Shown: piece after piece, positions 20,088 to 30,039 of the stretch
Layout of the letters: every line of letters begins with the position of its first letter
Position numbering within the stretch: the stretch's first letter is position 1
DNA from: Phymatolithon calcareum
Taxonomy: Eukaryota; Rhodophyta; Florideophyceae; Hapalidiales
Length of the DNA stretch: 64,000 bases
Direction of reading: 5' to 3'
NCBI GenBank assembly: GCA_977006965.1
Contig: OZ345352.1
Location: forward strand, 3,162,001-3,226,000
The notes under the pieces: generated by a model
Database searches by the model: none
Seen by the model: only the letters and a program-made list of their open reading frames with translations
Told to the model about the DNA's origin: nothing
Program-made: the position numbers and the translations under genes

Positions 20088-20468
20088 CTGTGGCGTCCAA
20101 CACCACTATCATACTCTCCATTCCCTATAAGACTAGCTCTCTTCAAGTTGTCATTACAGCTTGCATTTACAGCAAGCCCTTACAGATAGCATTACAGTCA
20201 TGACAGTACCGTAGGTCGAAGCGTACTTACACCATGGAGGATCACCAAGGGCAAAACTCTAGAACAGCTGCTTACAGCGTACAGATGCTTACACTGTAAG
20301 AATTACAGCGGCACCTGCGGCGGGCTCGGAAGCCATTTCTCATATTTCCAAGTCACTCTTGATCCAATTCTTTTTCTATAAATGTCACCGCTTCGCGCCG
20401 CCCTCGGCTTTCCGCCAGGGAACAACCCGACCACAGCCTGTGTGCCAACTAACAACCCCACACGAACG
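20088..20468. repeat. Left inverted repeat of the Harbinger-like element
   Basis: Reverse complement of 24640-25039 with roughly 85 percent identity by eye. Shared stretches include CTGTGGCGTCCAAC, TTGCATTTACAGCAAGCCCT, ACAGTACCGTAGGT, GCGTACTTACACCATG, CCTCGGCTTTCCGCCAGGG and TTAACAACCCCACA-like ends. It is full of TGTAAGC/GCTTACA motifs, the kind of subterminal repeat that transposases bind. Confidence 0.9.
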
Positions 20469-21008
20469 CGGCATGTACTTCGGGGGAAGGTAAGCAACGT
20501 CATCTTCAACTCTTATAAGTTCCGCAGAAATGATTGCAGAGATAAGGACTGCAGCCTTCGCTGACTTGCGAATCTTCAGGCATTTGCGGGTTAATGGGAG
20601 TGTAGCACCAAAGTGTGAATAGCGAGGCCGAGTGAGTTCTCTGAGCGTCTTTCTGGGTGTTTTAATGCGCGACAGCAGCTTCGTGCATTAATGCAGGTAC
20701 GGTCCGAGTTTCGCGCCATTTTTGAGATCGGAAGTCGTCCTTGAGGTGTATCTAAGGCCATGGACTGGATATTTGGCGACAGCGAACAAACATGAACATG
20801 TAACGTTATTTTTCCGGGACAGACGTTAACTTTCCTTCTCCTGGCGTGTGTTCTTGTAGACGCACGGCGCATTTTTAACTACCATGTTTGCTTAGTTTAT
20901 TATATCTTTTCCCACGGTCATGGTTTTCCCGGGAATTTCTTTCCAACCGGTACCTAACAGCCCCCTCGCAATTGCCCCCGCGACGTCGTAGTCGCATTTG
21001 CAGACCCC

Positions 21009-22253
21009 ATGTATCGCTCTCGTCCGAAAGCAGCGAGACCCGCTTTGATCGCAAGTCTGGGGATTTCTTTAGCTCTTTGTACTGAACCGGAATTTGCAGC
21101 TGCTGTTCATCAAGTCCTTCCCCGCTTGCGCTCGGCTTCAAAGCGCCGCCGCCGTGAAATTTTCAAGGGTATTACGTGGTACTTGAGTGATGCGGAGTTT
21201 CAGTGCGCCTTCCGGCTGTCAAGGTGAACGTTCGAAGCTCTTCTCGAAATGGCAAAGCCACAGTTGCGGCGTGATCTTTTTAAGGCGAGAAATTCCAGAG
21301 GCGGGGCAATTGACCCAGCCATTAGACTTGCGGTCACCCTTTGTATCCTCATTAGCGCTTCCCACCATGACCTGATGAAATGTTGGAGGCTTGTTTTTCA
21401 TGACACTGTTGTGTCTATCACCTCTGTGCTGCATATTCCTGGTGGTACCCTCTATGATACGACTGCTCTAAGAGAGCTTGCGCGAGGATTCAACGAGTCT
21501 AGATCTCTACCAAGCCCCTTGTGGGGCTGCGTCGGGACACTTGATGGATTTTCGATTGCAATATCGAAACCGCCTGACGACTACGTTCCGCGCAATTTTT
21601 ACCGTGGGAAAGGGATGTACGCCCTTCCCGTACAAGCTGTAGTTGACTCGAAGTACCTTTTTATGTTCATGAGCTGCAAGTGCGTCGCGAGCACTCATGA
21701 TTCCGTCGCGTTCAATGTCTCTTCATCGGCGACGGCTCAGGAACGGGGAGATGCCGCCGGGCTTCTGGATCGTTGCAGATTCAGCTTACACATATTGCGA
21801 TGGTCTCATCGCTCCTTGGACGAAAAGCATGCTGCAGGATGAAGAAGAAGGAATCTATCGAGACGCCTTTAACTTCTACCAGAGTTCAAATCGAATTCAT
21901 GTTGAGCAAGCGTTCGGGATTTTGTAAGGCGGTGGATACTTTTTTGGCGTCCTTTACCTTACAATTTTACAGATGCGCTTCCTATCATATCAGTCGCGAT
22001 GCGGTTGCACAATTTTGCAAAAGATAACGGTGATACTATCCCTTGCTATCAATCTCCAGTCGAAGCTCAGATGTCGAATAAGGCATATCAGAAGTGGTGG
22101 GAAGCAGAAATTGAGTTAAGGGAGTCGATTAGCACATTAACACAGGGAAGAAGACGCGACCTTGAGACTAATGAAATGCGAGCCTCGCTGACGAATAGCT
22201 TGAAAGAGAGGGGAATCGCTAGACCAGAAACTTCGCAAAATAATTTCCACTAG
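21009..22253 (+). pseudogene. HARBI1-like (PIF/Harbinger) DDE transposase, broken
   Basis: The N-terminal part ends WYLSDAEFQCAFRLSR followed by a TGA (21225-21227) and then TFEALLEMAKPQLRRDLF. The DDE domain follows: WGCVGTLDGFSIAISKPPDD (first Asp), NFYRGKGMYALPVQAVVDSK and CVASTHDSVAFNVSS (second Asp). After a frameshift near 21750 comes GFWIVADSAYTYCDGLIAPW, then FYQSSNRIHVEQAFGIL with the third acidic residue (Glu). A second shift near 21925 gives RRWILFWRPLPYNF and MRLHNFAKDNG, then a 70-residue tail. In total there is one stop and two frameshifts. All three catalytic positions are still readable. The order and motifs are those of the HARBI1 family. Confidence 0.9.
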
Positions 22254-22415
22254 CGTTAACTTCCTTAGCGGTATTCTTTGTCAACACAGTTGCGTTTCAT
22301 GCCCATACAGCTCTTTTCTTTCGACTCTTTGTGTGTTCAGGCTCCTTAAATGTTATTGAGTACCAATTGGCTTGATGCTGTACCGCCGTCAATGTCTTGA
22401 GTAAATTAGGTTCGA

Positions 22416-22470
22416 CCCAGTTCTACTGGCACACAAGGCCATTATGGTTTTGTGTGGCAACAGAACTGGG
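22416..22470. repeat. Hairpin downstream of the transposase
   Basis: CCCAGTTCTACTGGCACACA pairs with TGTGTGGCAACAGAACTGGG (18 of 21 bases) around a short loop. It lies between the two convergent transcription units of the element, where a termination or recognition role is possible. Confidence 0.6.
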
Positions 22471-23306
22471 CTTCATTGCCGTCAACGTCGCGTCTACCAA
22501 TATCGCTGCGATTGAGTGTGGACCGCTCGCCGGCGATTAGGAACGTAGTGCACAAGGACAGACCGCAAAGTAGAGCCTCGCCACTTTATTTCTCAATGAA
22601 TCAGTAGGAGGGGTCGACAATGTTGGGTGACGAACGGAAATTTTCTCCTGTGTTGTTCCGTTTGTGAGTGCAGTGATGCCAAGTGCGTGCGTTAAGCAAA
22701 CCGTAAAGTATTGGGCAATACATAATTTCTTCCCTCACCCCGTCGTTATGCAAAAATGTAGTTCGTCGGAAGTCATCTGCTCGTCATCACAAGCTGGGTG
22801 TTAGGAAAAGGTCTCTTTCCTTCAAATAGGACAATGCACATTTACATAAATGATCCAGCAGCCCAAGATGCATCTCTCTAGGCTATGTCCAGCCATATGG
22901 GTGTACGTAGCCTAGACAGCCGGAAGCGGTGTGGTAAAGAAATCGAGGGCGGCAGAGAGGAAGTGCGCTGCGCTTACTATGGCGCCAACAGAGGAAAATA
23001 GATGGGGCTCGATAGCCGGGTACGGAGAAAGCACACCAGACGGTGCCCAAAACGTGTCTTCGTGCAGTGGCACACAGCCATCCATGCCGGAATGGTCCCT
23101 CCCGGCCAGTTGAAGTACATATGCACGCCAGCATCGGCGTCATTCTAGTCGTGCTAAAGGTAGCTACGCGACGATCTGTTTCGCAGTTTCGCCGCCGAGG
23201 TCGTTCCCGACGTAGTTGATCCGTTCGAGGTAAAGATGAGTGAGAGCGAAATAAACGAAATTGGAGTTTATTTCTTGGTTGGCCACCAAGAACTATGACC
23301 AATTGA
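22471..23306. other. Intergenic part of the Harbinger-like element
   Basis: No frame with a recognisable motif. 22883-23332 on the minus strand and 22931-23113 on the plus strand are open but conflict and match nothing I know. Confidence 0.45.
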
Positions 23307-24185
23307 TTAACTCTCAGCATCACTAAGACCAAAGCTCTGCGTGCATTTACGCTGCAATTGGGCTAGTTTCTTTTCTAGAACTTGCACGCTTACCCTGTTG
23401 ACAGGATCATCCTCAGCGCCGAGAGCAAGAATATCAGCTCGTTTTTTAGATAACGCGTGGATCTGATCAATCAAAGCAATTTCCTCATCCTCCCGCTGAG
23501 AGTGCATCGCCTCATTTTCCCTACATTCAGTAAAAGAATTTGCCATGTTGCAGAACGACTTTGTAAGAGTTGCGAAATTACGTGCCCTTTCCTGTGCCTC
23601 TTCTCTGCTTTCCTCCATTTGCCTCCTTTTCTTTCTTGGAGAACCGCCGCGGATCGAAAATTCGCACTGGTACGCTTCATCATCGTACCCGGACCTATCT
23701 GATGTAATTTTGCATGTAAAATTCAGAATCTCTGTGTCAATTTCCTCTTTTGAGTCGCATTTCATGTCGTGGAACATTATGTAGGCACAACGCCCTTGCA
23801 ATGAATGACCTGTTGAACCGGGTGCTGGTGGAACAAAAGCAATGAAATTAGTTCCCTCAGCGTCGTTCTGGCCCGAAACGCTCCAGTTGTCGAACGCTTT
23901 TGAAAAGAGTGATCGCACTAAGAAGAACCGTTCCTTCAAACAAGCCCCTGTTCGGAATGCGACAGTGACTGCATTAACATCAATAATACCTCTACCATCA
24001 TCAGCATCTACACATCCCGCCAAGTCATGCTCAAACCGAACAGAGGAATCGTTAAAAACCTTTTCAATTGAGTTGTCCAAAAATTTGTCTCTCCCCTCCC
24101 GCCTGTGCTGCTGCTCGGGGGAAAGAAACAGCTCTGAAAGAATGAGTGCCCGTCTGGATTCTTCTTGGGTCGTTAGAATGGCCAT
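23307..24185 (-). CDS. Accessory protein of the Harbinger-like element, coiled-coil
   Basis: A 292-residue protein, ATG at 24185. The N-terminal half is a folded-looking region (RFEHDLAGCVDADDGRGIID, NFIAFVPPAPGSTGHSLQGR, CAYIMFHDMKCDSKEEID). It is followed by a basic cluster (GSPRKKRRQMEESREEAQER) that could be a nuclear signal, and a C-terminal coiled coil to the end (KKRADILALGAEDD, VLEKKLAQLQRKC). It is convergent with the transposase. Harbinger elements usually carry a second DNA-binding gene, and this position suits such a role, but no Myb/SANT domain is visible. The frame is intact while the transposase is broken. Its ATG overlaps the stop of the upstream frame (TGATG). Confidence 0.65.
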   Translation of the reverse strand: MAILTTQEESRRALILSELFLSPEQQHRREGRDKFLDNSIEKVFNDSSVRFEHDLAGCVDADDGRGIIDVNAVTVAFRTGACLKERFFLVRSLFSKAFDNWSVSGQNDAEGTNFIAFVPPAPGSTGHSLQGRCAYIMFHDMKCDSKEEIDTEILNFTCKITSDRSGYDDEAYQCEFSIRGGSPRKKRRQMEESREEAQERARNFATLTKSFCNMANSFTECRENEAMHSQREDEEIALIDQIHALSKKRADILALGAEDDPVNRVSVQVLEKKLAQLQRKCTQSFGLSDAES

Positions 24186-24634
24186 CAGAAGAGCGTCACA
24201 GGTGGTGTGGGCGCTGTGATGGACGTTCGGGACCTACGAAGCGGCGAGTCCGACATGCGGTCCAAGAGTGTCTCGTTGGTGGGGGGGATGAGAACGAGAG
24301 CATTTTGATTCGAAGATGTGGTCCAGAATTCGGTCTGCTGCTCTCCAAAAACGTTGTCCCAAGAAACCGTTCCAGGTCCTACCTTGCTGTGTAACTTGTC
24401 CAACAAGCTGCTGACAACGAAAATCTTGACACCCTGTTGCTTAACGTCTAAATCGTTTGCAAGTTTGCGGAGGGCAGGAACAGGGGTGGCCATCAGAAAA
24501 GTGTACGCGCGATCTCGGCTAGTTGGTGCCTTAAAAATATGCGTTTCAGGCTTGAAGGCCTTAAACCAGGGATCGTCGCACTGACCAGAAACCACCGAAC
24601 GGCCTGCACGAGCTTGTGGGGTTGTTAATCGCAC
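24185..24634 (-). CDS. Upstream frame of the accessory gene
   Basis: Open for 149 codons and ending in the TGA of TGATG, where the next frame starts. Contains FKAPTSRDRAYTFLMATPVP, ALRKLANDLDVKQQGVK, then FVVSSLLDKLHSKVGPGT, which resembles a SAP-like helix pair (weak). Its presumed start lies at the inner edge of the right inverted repeat. The exact abutment suggests either a one-base frameshift that divided one longer protein or coupled translation. I lean to the former because eukaryotic coupling is rare. Confidence 0.5.
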   Translation of the reverse strand: MRLTTPQARAGRSVVSGQCDDPWFKAFKPETHIFKAPTSRDRAYTFLMATPVPALRKLANDLDVKQQGVKIFVVSSLLDKLHSKVGPGTVSWDNVFGEQQTEFWTTSSNQNALVLIPPTNETLLDRMSDSPLRRSRTSITAPTPPVTLF

Positions 24635-24639
24635 AAGTT

Positions 24640-25039
24640 GTCACACTGGTTGTGGTCCGGTTGTTCCCTGGCGGAAAGCCGAGGGCGGCGCGAAACGCCG
24701 ACCTTTATAGAAAAAACAATGGATCAAAAGATGACTTGGCAGTATGAGAATTGGATCAATGGAAGAATCTGGAAGCCGCGAAGCGGCTTCCTAGCCCGCC
24801 GCAAGCGCGCCGAGGTGCTTCCAGTGTAAGCACATGTACGCTGTAAGCGCCTGTAAGCTGTAAGTAGTGGTTCCAGGGTTTGCCCTTGGTGATCCTTCAT
24901 GGTGTAAGTACGCATCGAAACCTACGGTACTGTAATGACTGTAATGCTATTTGTAAGGGCTTGCTGTAAATGCAAGCGGTAATGACAATTTGAAGGGAGC
25001 TATTTGCATAGGAGTATGATAGTAGCGTTGGACGCCACA
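24640..25039. repeat. Right inverted repeat of the Harbinger-like element
   Basis: Inverted partner of 20088-20468. It has an extra small palindrome (GGAAGCCGCGAAGCGGCTTC near 24771) that is absent from the left arm, and the same runs of GTAAGC. CTTTATAGAAAAA at 24700 may act as a TATA element for the frames that begin just inside. Confidence 0.9.
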
Positions 25040-25770
25040 GAGCTGTTTCTCTGGCGGTACTATCATGATGTTCGTCAGGCTCATTCGCTTTTTCTGTCAT
25101 CCGCCCGAGAAATTCATTGCGACCTTCATGCAAATTATGCACACCCTCATCATCAATATGTGCATTGTTAGAAGAGTGTGTACCCGCAGGAACAACCGGC
25201 AACGAAACATTACTGTCGGAGGTCGTACAACCGCTTGCAGGCTCAATTGGAAGCCGTGCAGTATTGTTGGCAACATGGGCATTATTCTCAATTGGTATCG
25301 CAGCGGCACGATCGGAGATATTAGGATAGCGATTCCGCGCAGGCGCAATTGGAGCCAAAGACGCACCTCTCTCACCAATTCGGGTATTTGCCCCAGCATG
25401 CATCATCGGTGCTGCGGTGGCTCCTCTGCCAACGGAACGCGCATTTCTTGTCTTGGGCAGAACAGACAGCTCTGCGCTATTTCTGGAACCGTTTGTAGAA
25501 TTCCTGCCGGCAAAAGTAGCAGCAATCGAAACCAACATAGCATTTCCAGGAAGGTTGGAGGCGTTTACTCCCACAGGGGCACTTGCGTCTCGAAGAACAT
25601 TTGCAGAAACTTGTAGCACAGACGCAGTTGACAGAGTAGCGTTATTTCTTAGAACATTTGTGGTATTCACGTCCAGGGGCTCACTCGCAAGCGCGGAGGA
25701 ATTTCCTGGGGCATACGTGTTCTTTGTGGTGTAAAAAACCGGAGTGGAATGCTGCGATTGTGCTTCCATG
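24897..25770 (-). CDS. Asn/Ser/Ala-rich frame of the right Harbinger arm
   Basis: From the ATG at 25770 (context GCCATGG) the frame is open for about 290 codons and runs into the inverted repeat. Composition is Asn, Ser, Ala and Pro with repeated short themes (VNASNLPGNAMLVS, NSTNGSRNSAEL, IPIENNAHVANNTARLPIEP). The open frame also extends upstream to 25991. No domain is recognisable. The matching frame of the opposite arm starts with the same GCCATGG context. A long stop-free frame of this composition could also arise by bias alone. Confidence 0.45.
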
Positions 25771-26412
25771 GCTAGCAGAAAAAAGGTGCACGATGTTTTC
25801 AGTTGTCGGTGGTAGTACAAGAAGCATTGAGATACTATTACTGTCACGAAAAAAGCGCAGCAATTTTTCTGTCGATTGCCTTCCTGAGCGGACAAATTTC
25901 GTGAACATGCTGCATGTTTTCGTATAGATGGTTGCAGCAAATGTTGCCTGTGATACGAATTGATATGATAGGCGATCATGAACATGAACATATTTGTTTT
26001 CGTATAGACTGGGCCTAAGTTTTGTTGCGAACTGCGTCAATGATATCCCTAGACTCGTGTCTTAAATGCGTATCTCCACAAAAAAAATGTCAAATCTGTA
26101 CTTCTTTCGAGACAAATACCATATGGTTTGTTGGAACTCCATCTTAGGCCCAAATGCTTGATTGATGGAATAAATCTTCGGAAATCTGTGGTTATATTTC
26201 CGGTTGTATTCCACATAATGGACAAAAAATATCCTTTCGAATCCAAGTTGGAAATTCGCGTGAAAAATCTGCCCATGTCCGCTTCAATTACAGCCAGGGG
26301 TGGTGCCAATCTCATTGCTCGACATTGCTATTTGTCGTGCAATTAAACAATTCATTTGGTCACTACGGTTAGTCAGCAATTCGGATTGCAATTTGAATAC
26401 TTCCCTCAACAG

Positions 26413-26710
26413 TCAAGTTAATTGTTTATTCATGCCTCTTCTCCTAGGTGTACGAAAACTTTCGTCTTTTGCGATAGCCTGTTCAACACGCTGGTTGACA
26501 ACGCTTGACATAGCTTCCCTCGCAGTTTGCTCATCCCAGTAAGAGCGGTTGACTTTGAGGAAAAGCATGGTCTCGGACACAATAGGAGACGTACTTTTTC
26601 TGTGATCAAGCAAAATATACTTAGCCATGGACTAAAGACGCTCCACCTCGGCAACGGACCCTAATTTGAAGTCGGTCTTCATGTAACTCCGTGCACCGGG
26701 TAATCTGACA
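26413..26710 (-). pseudogene. hAT transposase C-terminal (dimerisation) remnant
   Basis: Reads TDFKLGSVAEVERL, a TAG stop where Trp is expected, then SMAKYILLDHRKSTSPIVSE, TMLFLKVNRSYWDEQTAREA and MSSVVNQRV. This is the C-terminal dimerisation region of hAT transposases (ERLWSMA ... LFLK-N). The remnant at 63308-63612 is homologous (MSEVERFWSHAK, KINKAYWNEQDVNSAMAKVV). Catalytic residues upstream are deleted. Confidence 0.8.
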
Positions 26711-26980
26711 TTCGACGTGTTCGACCTGATTGACGTGAATGGATATCTCAAGGCTGTTCTCGAAGGACTTGCATTAGCTGCTGTACAACTTGTTTCGGCT
26801 TCGGTTTCGGAATAGGTAGTACCATGGTTGGAAGAGTGAAATTTGTTTTGGTGTTATCGACTGGGTCTGGTAGTGTGCTTTGGATAAATGTACGACTTCA
26901 ATTTTTATATTGACTCTTCTAAACTGTCTTTTCAGAAAAGGCACTCTAGACATCCATGCCCTTATACTTGAACTGGTGAA

Positions 26981-27066
26981 TGAATTCAACCATCCATATG
27001 ATCGTTCTGTTGTAGTATTCTACGCAGACCACTACAACAGAACGATCACATGGATGGTTGAATTCA
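26981..27066. repeat. Near-perfect 36-bp-arm hairpin
   Basis: TGAATTCAACCATCCATATG and GATCGTTCTGTTGTAGT pair with 27031-27066, with one mismatch in 36 bases and a 14-base loop. The arm identity is much higher than that of the host hAT element's own ends, so the inversion is recent or maintained. Confidence 0.9.
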
Positions 27067-27109
27067 GGAACGTTGTAACTGTACGTAGAATTTTACGTAC
27101 TGAACACTA

Positions 27110-27179
27110 GGGGAGCACAGCAACATTTTGGCCCGATAGTTATTTAGTTGATTTGGGCCAAAATGGTGCCGTGCTCCCC
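27110..27179. repeat. Second hairpin, 25-bp arms
   Basis: GGGGAGCACAGCAACATTTT GGCCC pairs with GGGCCAAAATGGTGCCGTGC TCCCC (23 of 25). It follows a small GTACGTAGAATTTTACGTAC hairpin at 27081-27100. The three hairpins lie within 200 bases inside the hAT element. Confidence 0.85.
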
Positions 27180-27803
27180 CGGTGAACGTTTATGCTGGCC
27201 CGAGTTATATAATAAAATTAGATGCTACCGAGAACCAATTAGCACGTACTACGCACGATACATTTGAAGTGATCATTATTTCCGACAACTCTACACTTGT
27301 TGAACTATACACTCTCGTACAACCTACCAGCAATTCGAATTGCAATTCTTCATCAGAACCCAATTTGGGTCGAATTGCTACAAATTGCAATTAATTGCAA
27401 TAGCAATAGATTGCGCGCCACCCCTGATTACATCTGGTTTAAATTGGATCTCGGCAAAATCCGCTCGGTCCTACCCTTAATTTGTCTCCCATCGTATCAT
27501 ACAATGTAAACGATTTATTTTGGAAAAATGAACGTTGCTATCCGTGATATCTGATGTCGATAACACTTTTGCTTCTTTTCGAAAGGGGTACTCTAGTTGC
27601 ATCCAGGATGCTGTGATTGGTCAATTGTGTGATTAGAGGGTTCTGTGATGCGCCCTCCTGAGAATTCATCAAAATCGCGGCACAGACCCAGTCAAAAAGT
27701 CCTCATTACCAGTCATTATTTCTTGAACTGGTTACTAGTGTCTAGTTTACTGAAATTTTCCCTCAATTGAGGGGCACTTTTCCCTCAATTGAGGGTATGT
27801 GAT

Positions 27804-28025
27804 TCATATAATTTTTTGCAAACGAAAGCTCTCCAACATCAGGCTCTTCGACAGCGCTAAGCTTATGGATAGCAACAACGCGCTTCGTGAAACAGTCTCA
27901 ACCAAATGAATGCCACAGATGCATGTTTCGCCACCATAAAGCTTGCTACATGATGAACATATGGCAGTCATTTTCCTCACTTTGCAAACTTTGCGGTTGA
28001 TTTGCGCCGCACAAGTAGTCGTCAT
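27804..28025 (-). CDS. Short Cys-rich frame inside the TIR element
   Basis: 73 codons from ATG, with VCKVRKMTAICSSCSKLYGG and ETCICGIH: a C-x7-C-x2-C-x8-C-x-C arrangement like a zinc-binding segment. It may be the residue of an element-encoded protein. It is not recognisable as a specific family and is probably incomplete. Confidence 0.3.
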   Translation of the reverse strand: MTTTCAAQINRKVCKVRKMTAICSSCSKLYGGETCICGIHLVETVSRSALLLSISLALSKSLMLESFRLQKII

Positions 28026-28261
28026 GGCATTAGAATTCTTCCTTTTCTTCTCGATGGGAATGAAGCGGGTTCAAACACCGCTCTCTAACGTAATTGTGCG
28101 ATATGAATTGAATGAATGTTGACGAGTCGTACTGGAGTTAAATGCAGTATCGATGAATTGCTGGATCAGTACTTCATGTTATCTTTGCTGCATCACGCGC
28201 TGCTGACACTCTGGATGACTCTCAGAGATTAGAAACGAGTTATCAAGCAAGAAAGTTGCCG

Positions 28262-29060
28262 GATGTGTTCACACGAAACGACCATTGGAGCAGTGGGTTC
28301 GTCGTTCGACGCCGAAATATTCTCGGCCGTCCGAACTTTTGAGGAGATAGAACACTTGCGAATCCCATGCGTACACCGCATTCGCTTGTTTGCAGACAGA
28401 AGAAGCGTCCTCAATGCGCTGACCAAGCAATGATGAATGTATGGGGAGATGACAAGCTGTCGGATACTATGGGAAGGCTGATTGATGACATGATCACTTT
28501 CGAAGCAATTTGGATCCCAAGCTACTAAGGGCTCCCCGGGAACGAAAAAACGGACGGCCTTGCTCGAAAAGGCATTACGGAGTCAAGTCTGGTGACGCAT
28601 CAAAATATACCCTTAACCATAGAATCTGCGTGGTCGATTGTCAATCGGCACAAGTCGAGAAAGCTTAGGAGTATGCAGCTGTTACCCTCAGAGCGCAAAA
28701 TAAGCCACAAGCACGCTGAAACTACTCTCAATCAACTTGCCGCACTATTTGCTCGCTGGTAACAGTTATTCAAAATGTTACCGTTGACTGTGACCCTATA
28801 TGCAAGACCTGCTCTGCGAGAACCAAGGAGACCGTGGGGCATCTACTCCTACGCTGTAGTGGACGGAATGTATCAAGGCGCTAGAATATCGTTAGAGTTT
28901 TCACCAAAACGGTGGAGGAAATATGCATTGAGAAACGGGTTGAAGTACTTCCGTTCGTGAACAATGAGAGGCTGTTTGAAAACATCGCAAAAATCTTAGA
29001 GAGAGTAGCAAAGAGAGCCCTCAAATGGCACCTAGTGCTTCCGAGGACTGCGTTGCAGCT
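28262..29060 (+). pseudogene. LINE RNase H and Cys-His tail fragment
   Basis: The frame reads GAVGSSFDAEIFSAVRTFEE (catalytic Glu of DAE) and IRLFADRRSVLNALTKQ (catalytic Asp). After a frameshift come FEAIWIPSY-stop-GLPGNEKTDGLARKG, the WIPxHxGxxGNExAD block with the last Asp. Further on another frame gives CDPICKTCSARTKETVGHLL LRCSG, the C-x2-C ... H ... C tail that follows RNase H in I-type LINEs. It has stops and shifts, so it is dead. The other LINEs of this window lack RNase H, so this belongs to a different lineage. Confidence 0.8.
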
Positions 29061-30039
29061 TGCTTGGTCTATTGGTTAGCTTTTCGTTGCGAATAGTGCA
29101 GGAAAATTGGCGTTTTCTGATGAAGGTTGGCGAAGACGAATACTGTAAGCAGGATTTTGCAATGCTAAACTTTTCCAGCGTGGGCTCGGTCCAAGGTGCC
29201 AAACGGGCTGAAGCACCATCATCAGGCTTTTATAAATTGAGGCTAACAATCTTGACGGTCGCAATCTTAATCTTCTTCTCTGGGTGCGGAATTAGGACAC
29301 TTTTTACGCAAAGTGACGTGCTTGCGAGACCACCGAACTTCTCTTCAATTACATCCTGAGCCGTACCAATCACGTTTATTAACTTGGAAATGACTGTCTA
29401 TAGTCTACAACATTCTTCTCGACTAAGCGCCTTCGTTTCCTTGGCATTTTTGGATGCACCGATCCGTAGACGGGAGTCTTTTTCTTGCAGCACAACAGGT
29501 CTGATTCTTAAGAGTAGACAGCACATTTTTGTTCCTAGCTCAGCACGATGTGCTTTTCAGGTGTTAGTTGCGCTACTCCTCGCACAGAAGACAAGCCCGG
29601 CTTTACGGCTCTGGTGTGAGCGAGCTGTTGCGCCTTCGTGTTATAGATTTTTTCGAGCTATTAAATCACCCCTCAATTGAGGAATTTACACTCAATTGAG
29701 GTGGTTAGTAAACTAGACACTAGTAGGACGCCGCATAGGTTTACAGTGGCTGATTCCACGTGCAGCGTTGATTTGCCAACTTTAACTGCAGATGTTTTCG
29801 CACACGTTTGAGCTAAAACTTGAAACATCACGAAAAGTTTGGTTTAAAAGCAATTCCACTTTCGAAAACTAGAACTAGTTATGAGAAAAATATCCCATAG
29901 ATGCACACAGCAGCCACCATGGACTTGTGCCTCGTCCTTATTACCAGTCAAAATATTTAGGACTGGAACTGAGGAAGTTTCCAGACTGATAATGGGGACG
30001 CAAAATCGATTTCTCAAGAAGGTCCCTCTCTGTATAGGG

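Larger units (their letters stand above)
18366..26010. mobile_element. Harbinger-like DNA transposon with very long inverted arms
   Basis: The core is certain: 20088-20468 and 24640-25039 are inverted copies (see those entries) around a PIF/Harbinger-type transposase and two further frames. Weaker similarity continues outward on both sides. CTTAGGCCCA-TCTATAC occurs at 18366 and inverted at about 25992-26012. An ACCAT(T)CTATAC motif follows about 90 bases inside on each arm. ACAT-GTG followed by GCCATGG starts a Ser/Pro/Asn-rich frame in each arm. When the nested LINE is removed, the two outer arms have similar length (about 0.9-1.0 kb). The exact termini and target duplication are not resolved. 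Confidence 0.6.
26295..27426. mobile_element. Internally deleted hAT element with 8-bp target duplication
   Basis: The left end CAGGGGTGG (26295-26303) is matched by CCACCCCTG (27418-27426), the classic hAT terminus. The inner terminal sequences (AATCT-ATTGCT and related) also pair. The flanks are ATTACAGC (26287-26294) and ATTACATC (27427-27434), an 8-bp duplication with one mismatch, as hAT enzymes make. Inside is the C-terminal remnant of a hAT transposase (minus strand) and two hairpins. At 1.1 kb it cannot encode a full transposase. Confidence 0.88.
27735..29723. mobile_element. 2-kb TA-flanked terminal-inverted-repeat element
   Basis: The ends are perfect 17-bp inverted repeats, CTAGTGTCTAGTTTACT. 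Each is followed inward by two CCTCAATTGAGG palindromes (near 27770 and 27787; 29672 and 29689). The flanks are TA (27733-27734 and 29724-29725). Comparison with the uninterrupted repeat at 685-1110 confirms the insertion. A TA duplication fits the Tc1/mariner-like or another TA-targeting group. No DDE transposase is visible inside; the only recognisable coding is a LINE RNase H (28262-29060). Confidence 0.88.

Noticed and set aside
22405-22425. tRNA B-box-like GGTTCGACCC
   Set aside because: No A box or cloverleaf upstream; the sequence is one arm of the 22416-22470 hairpin.
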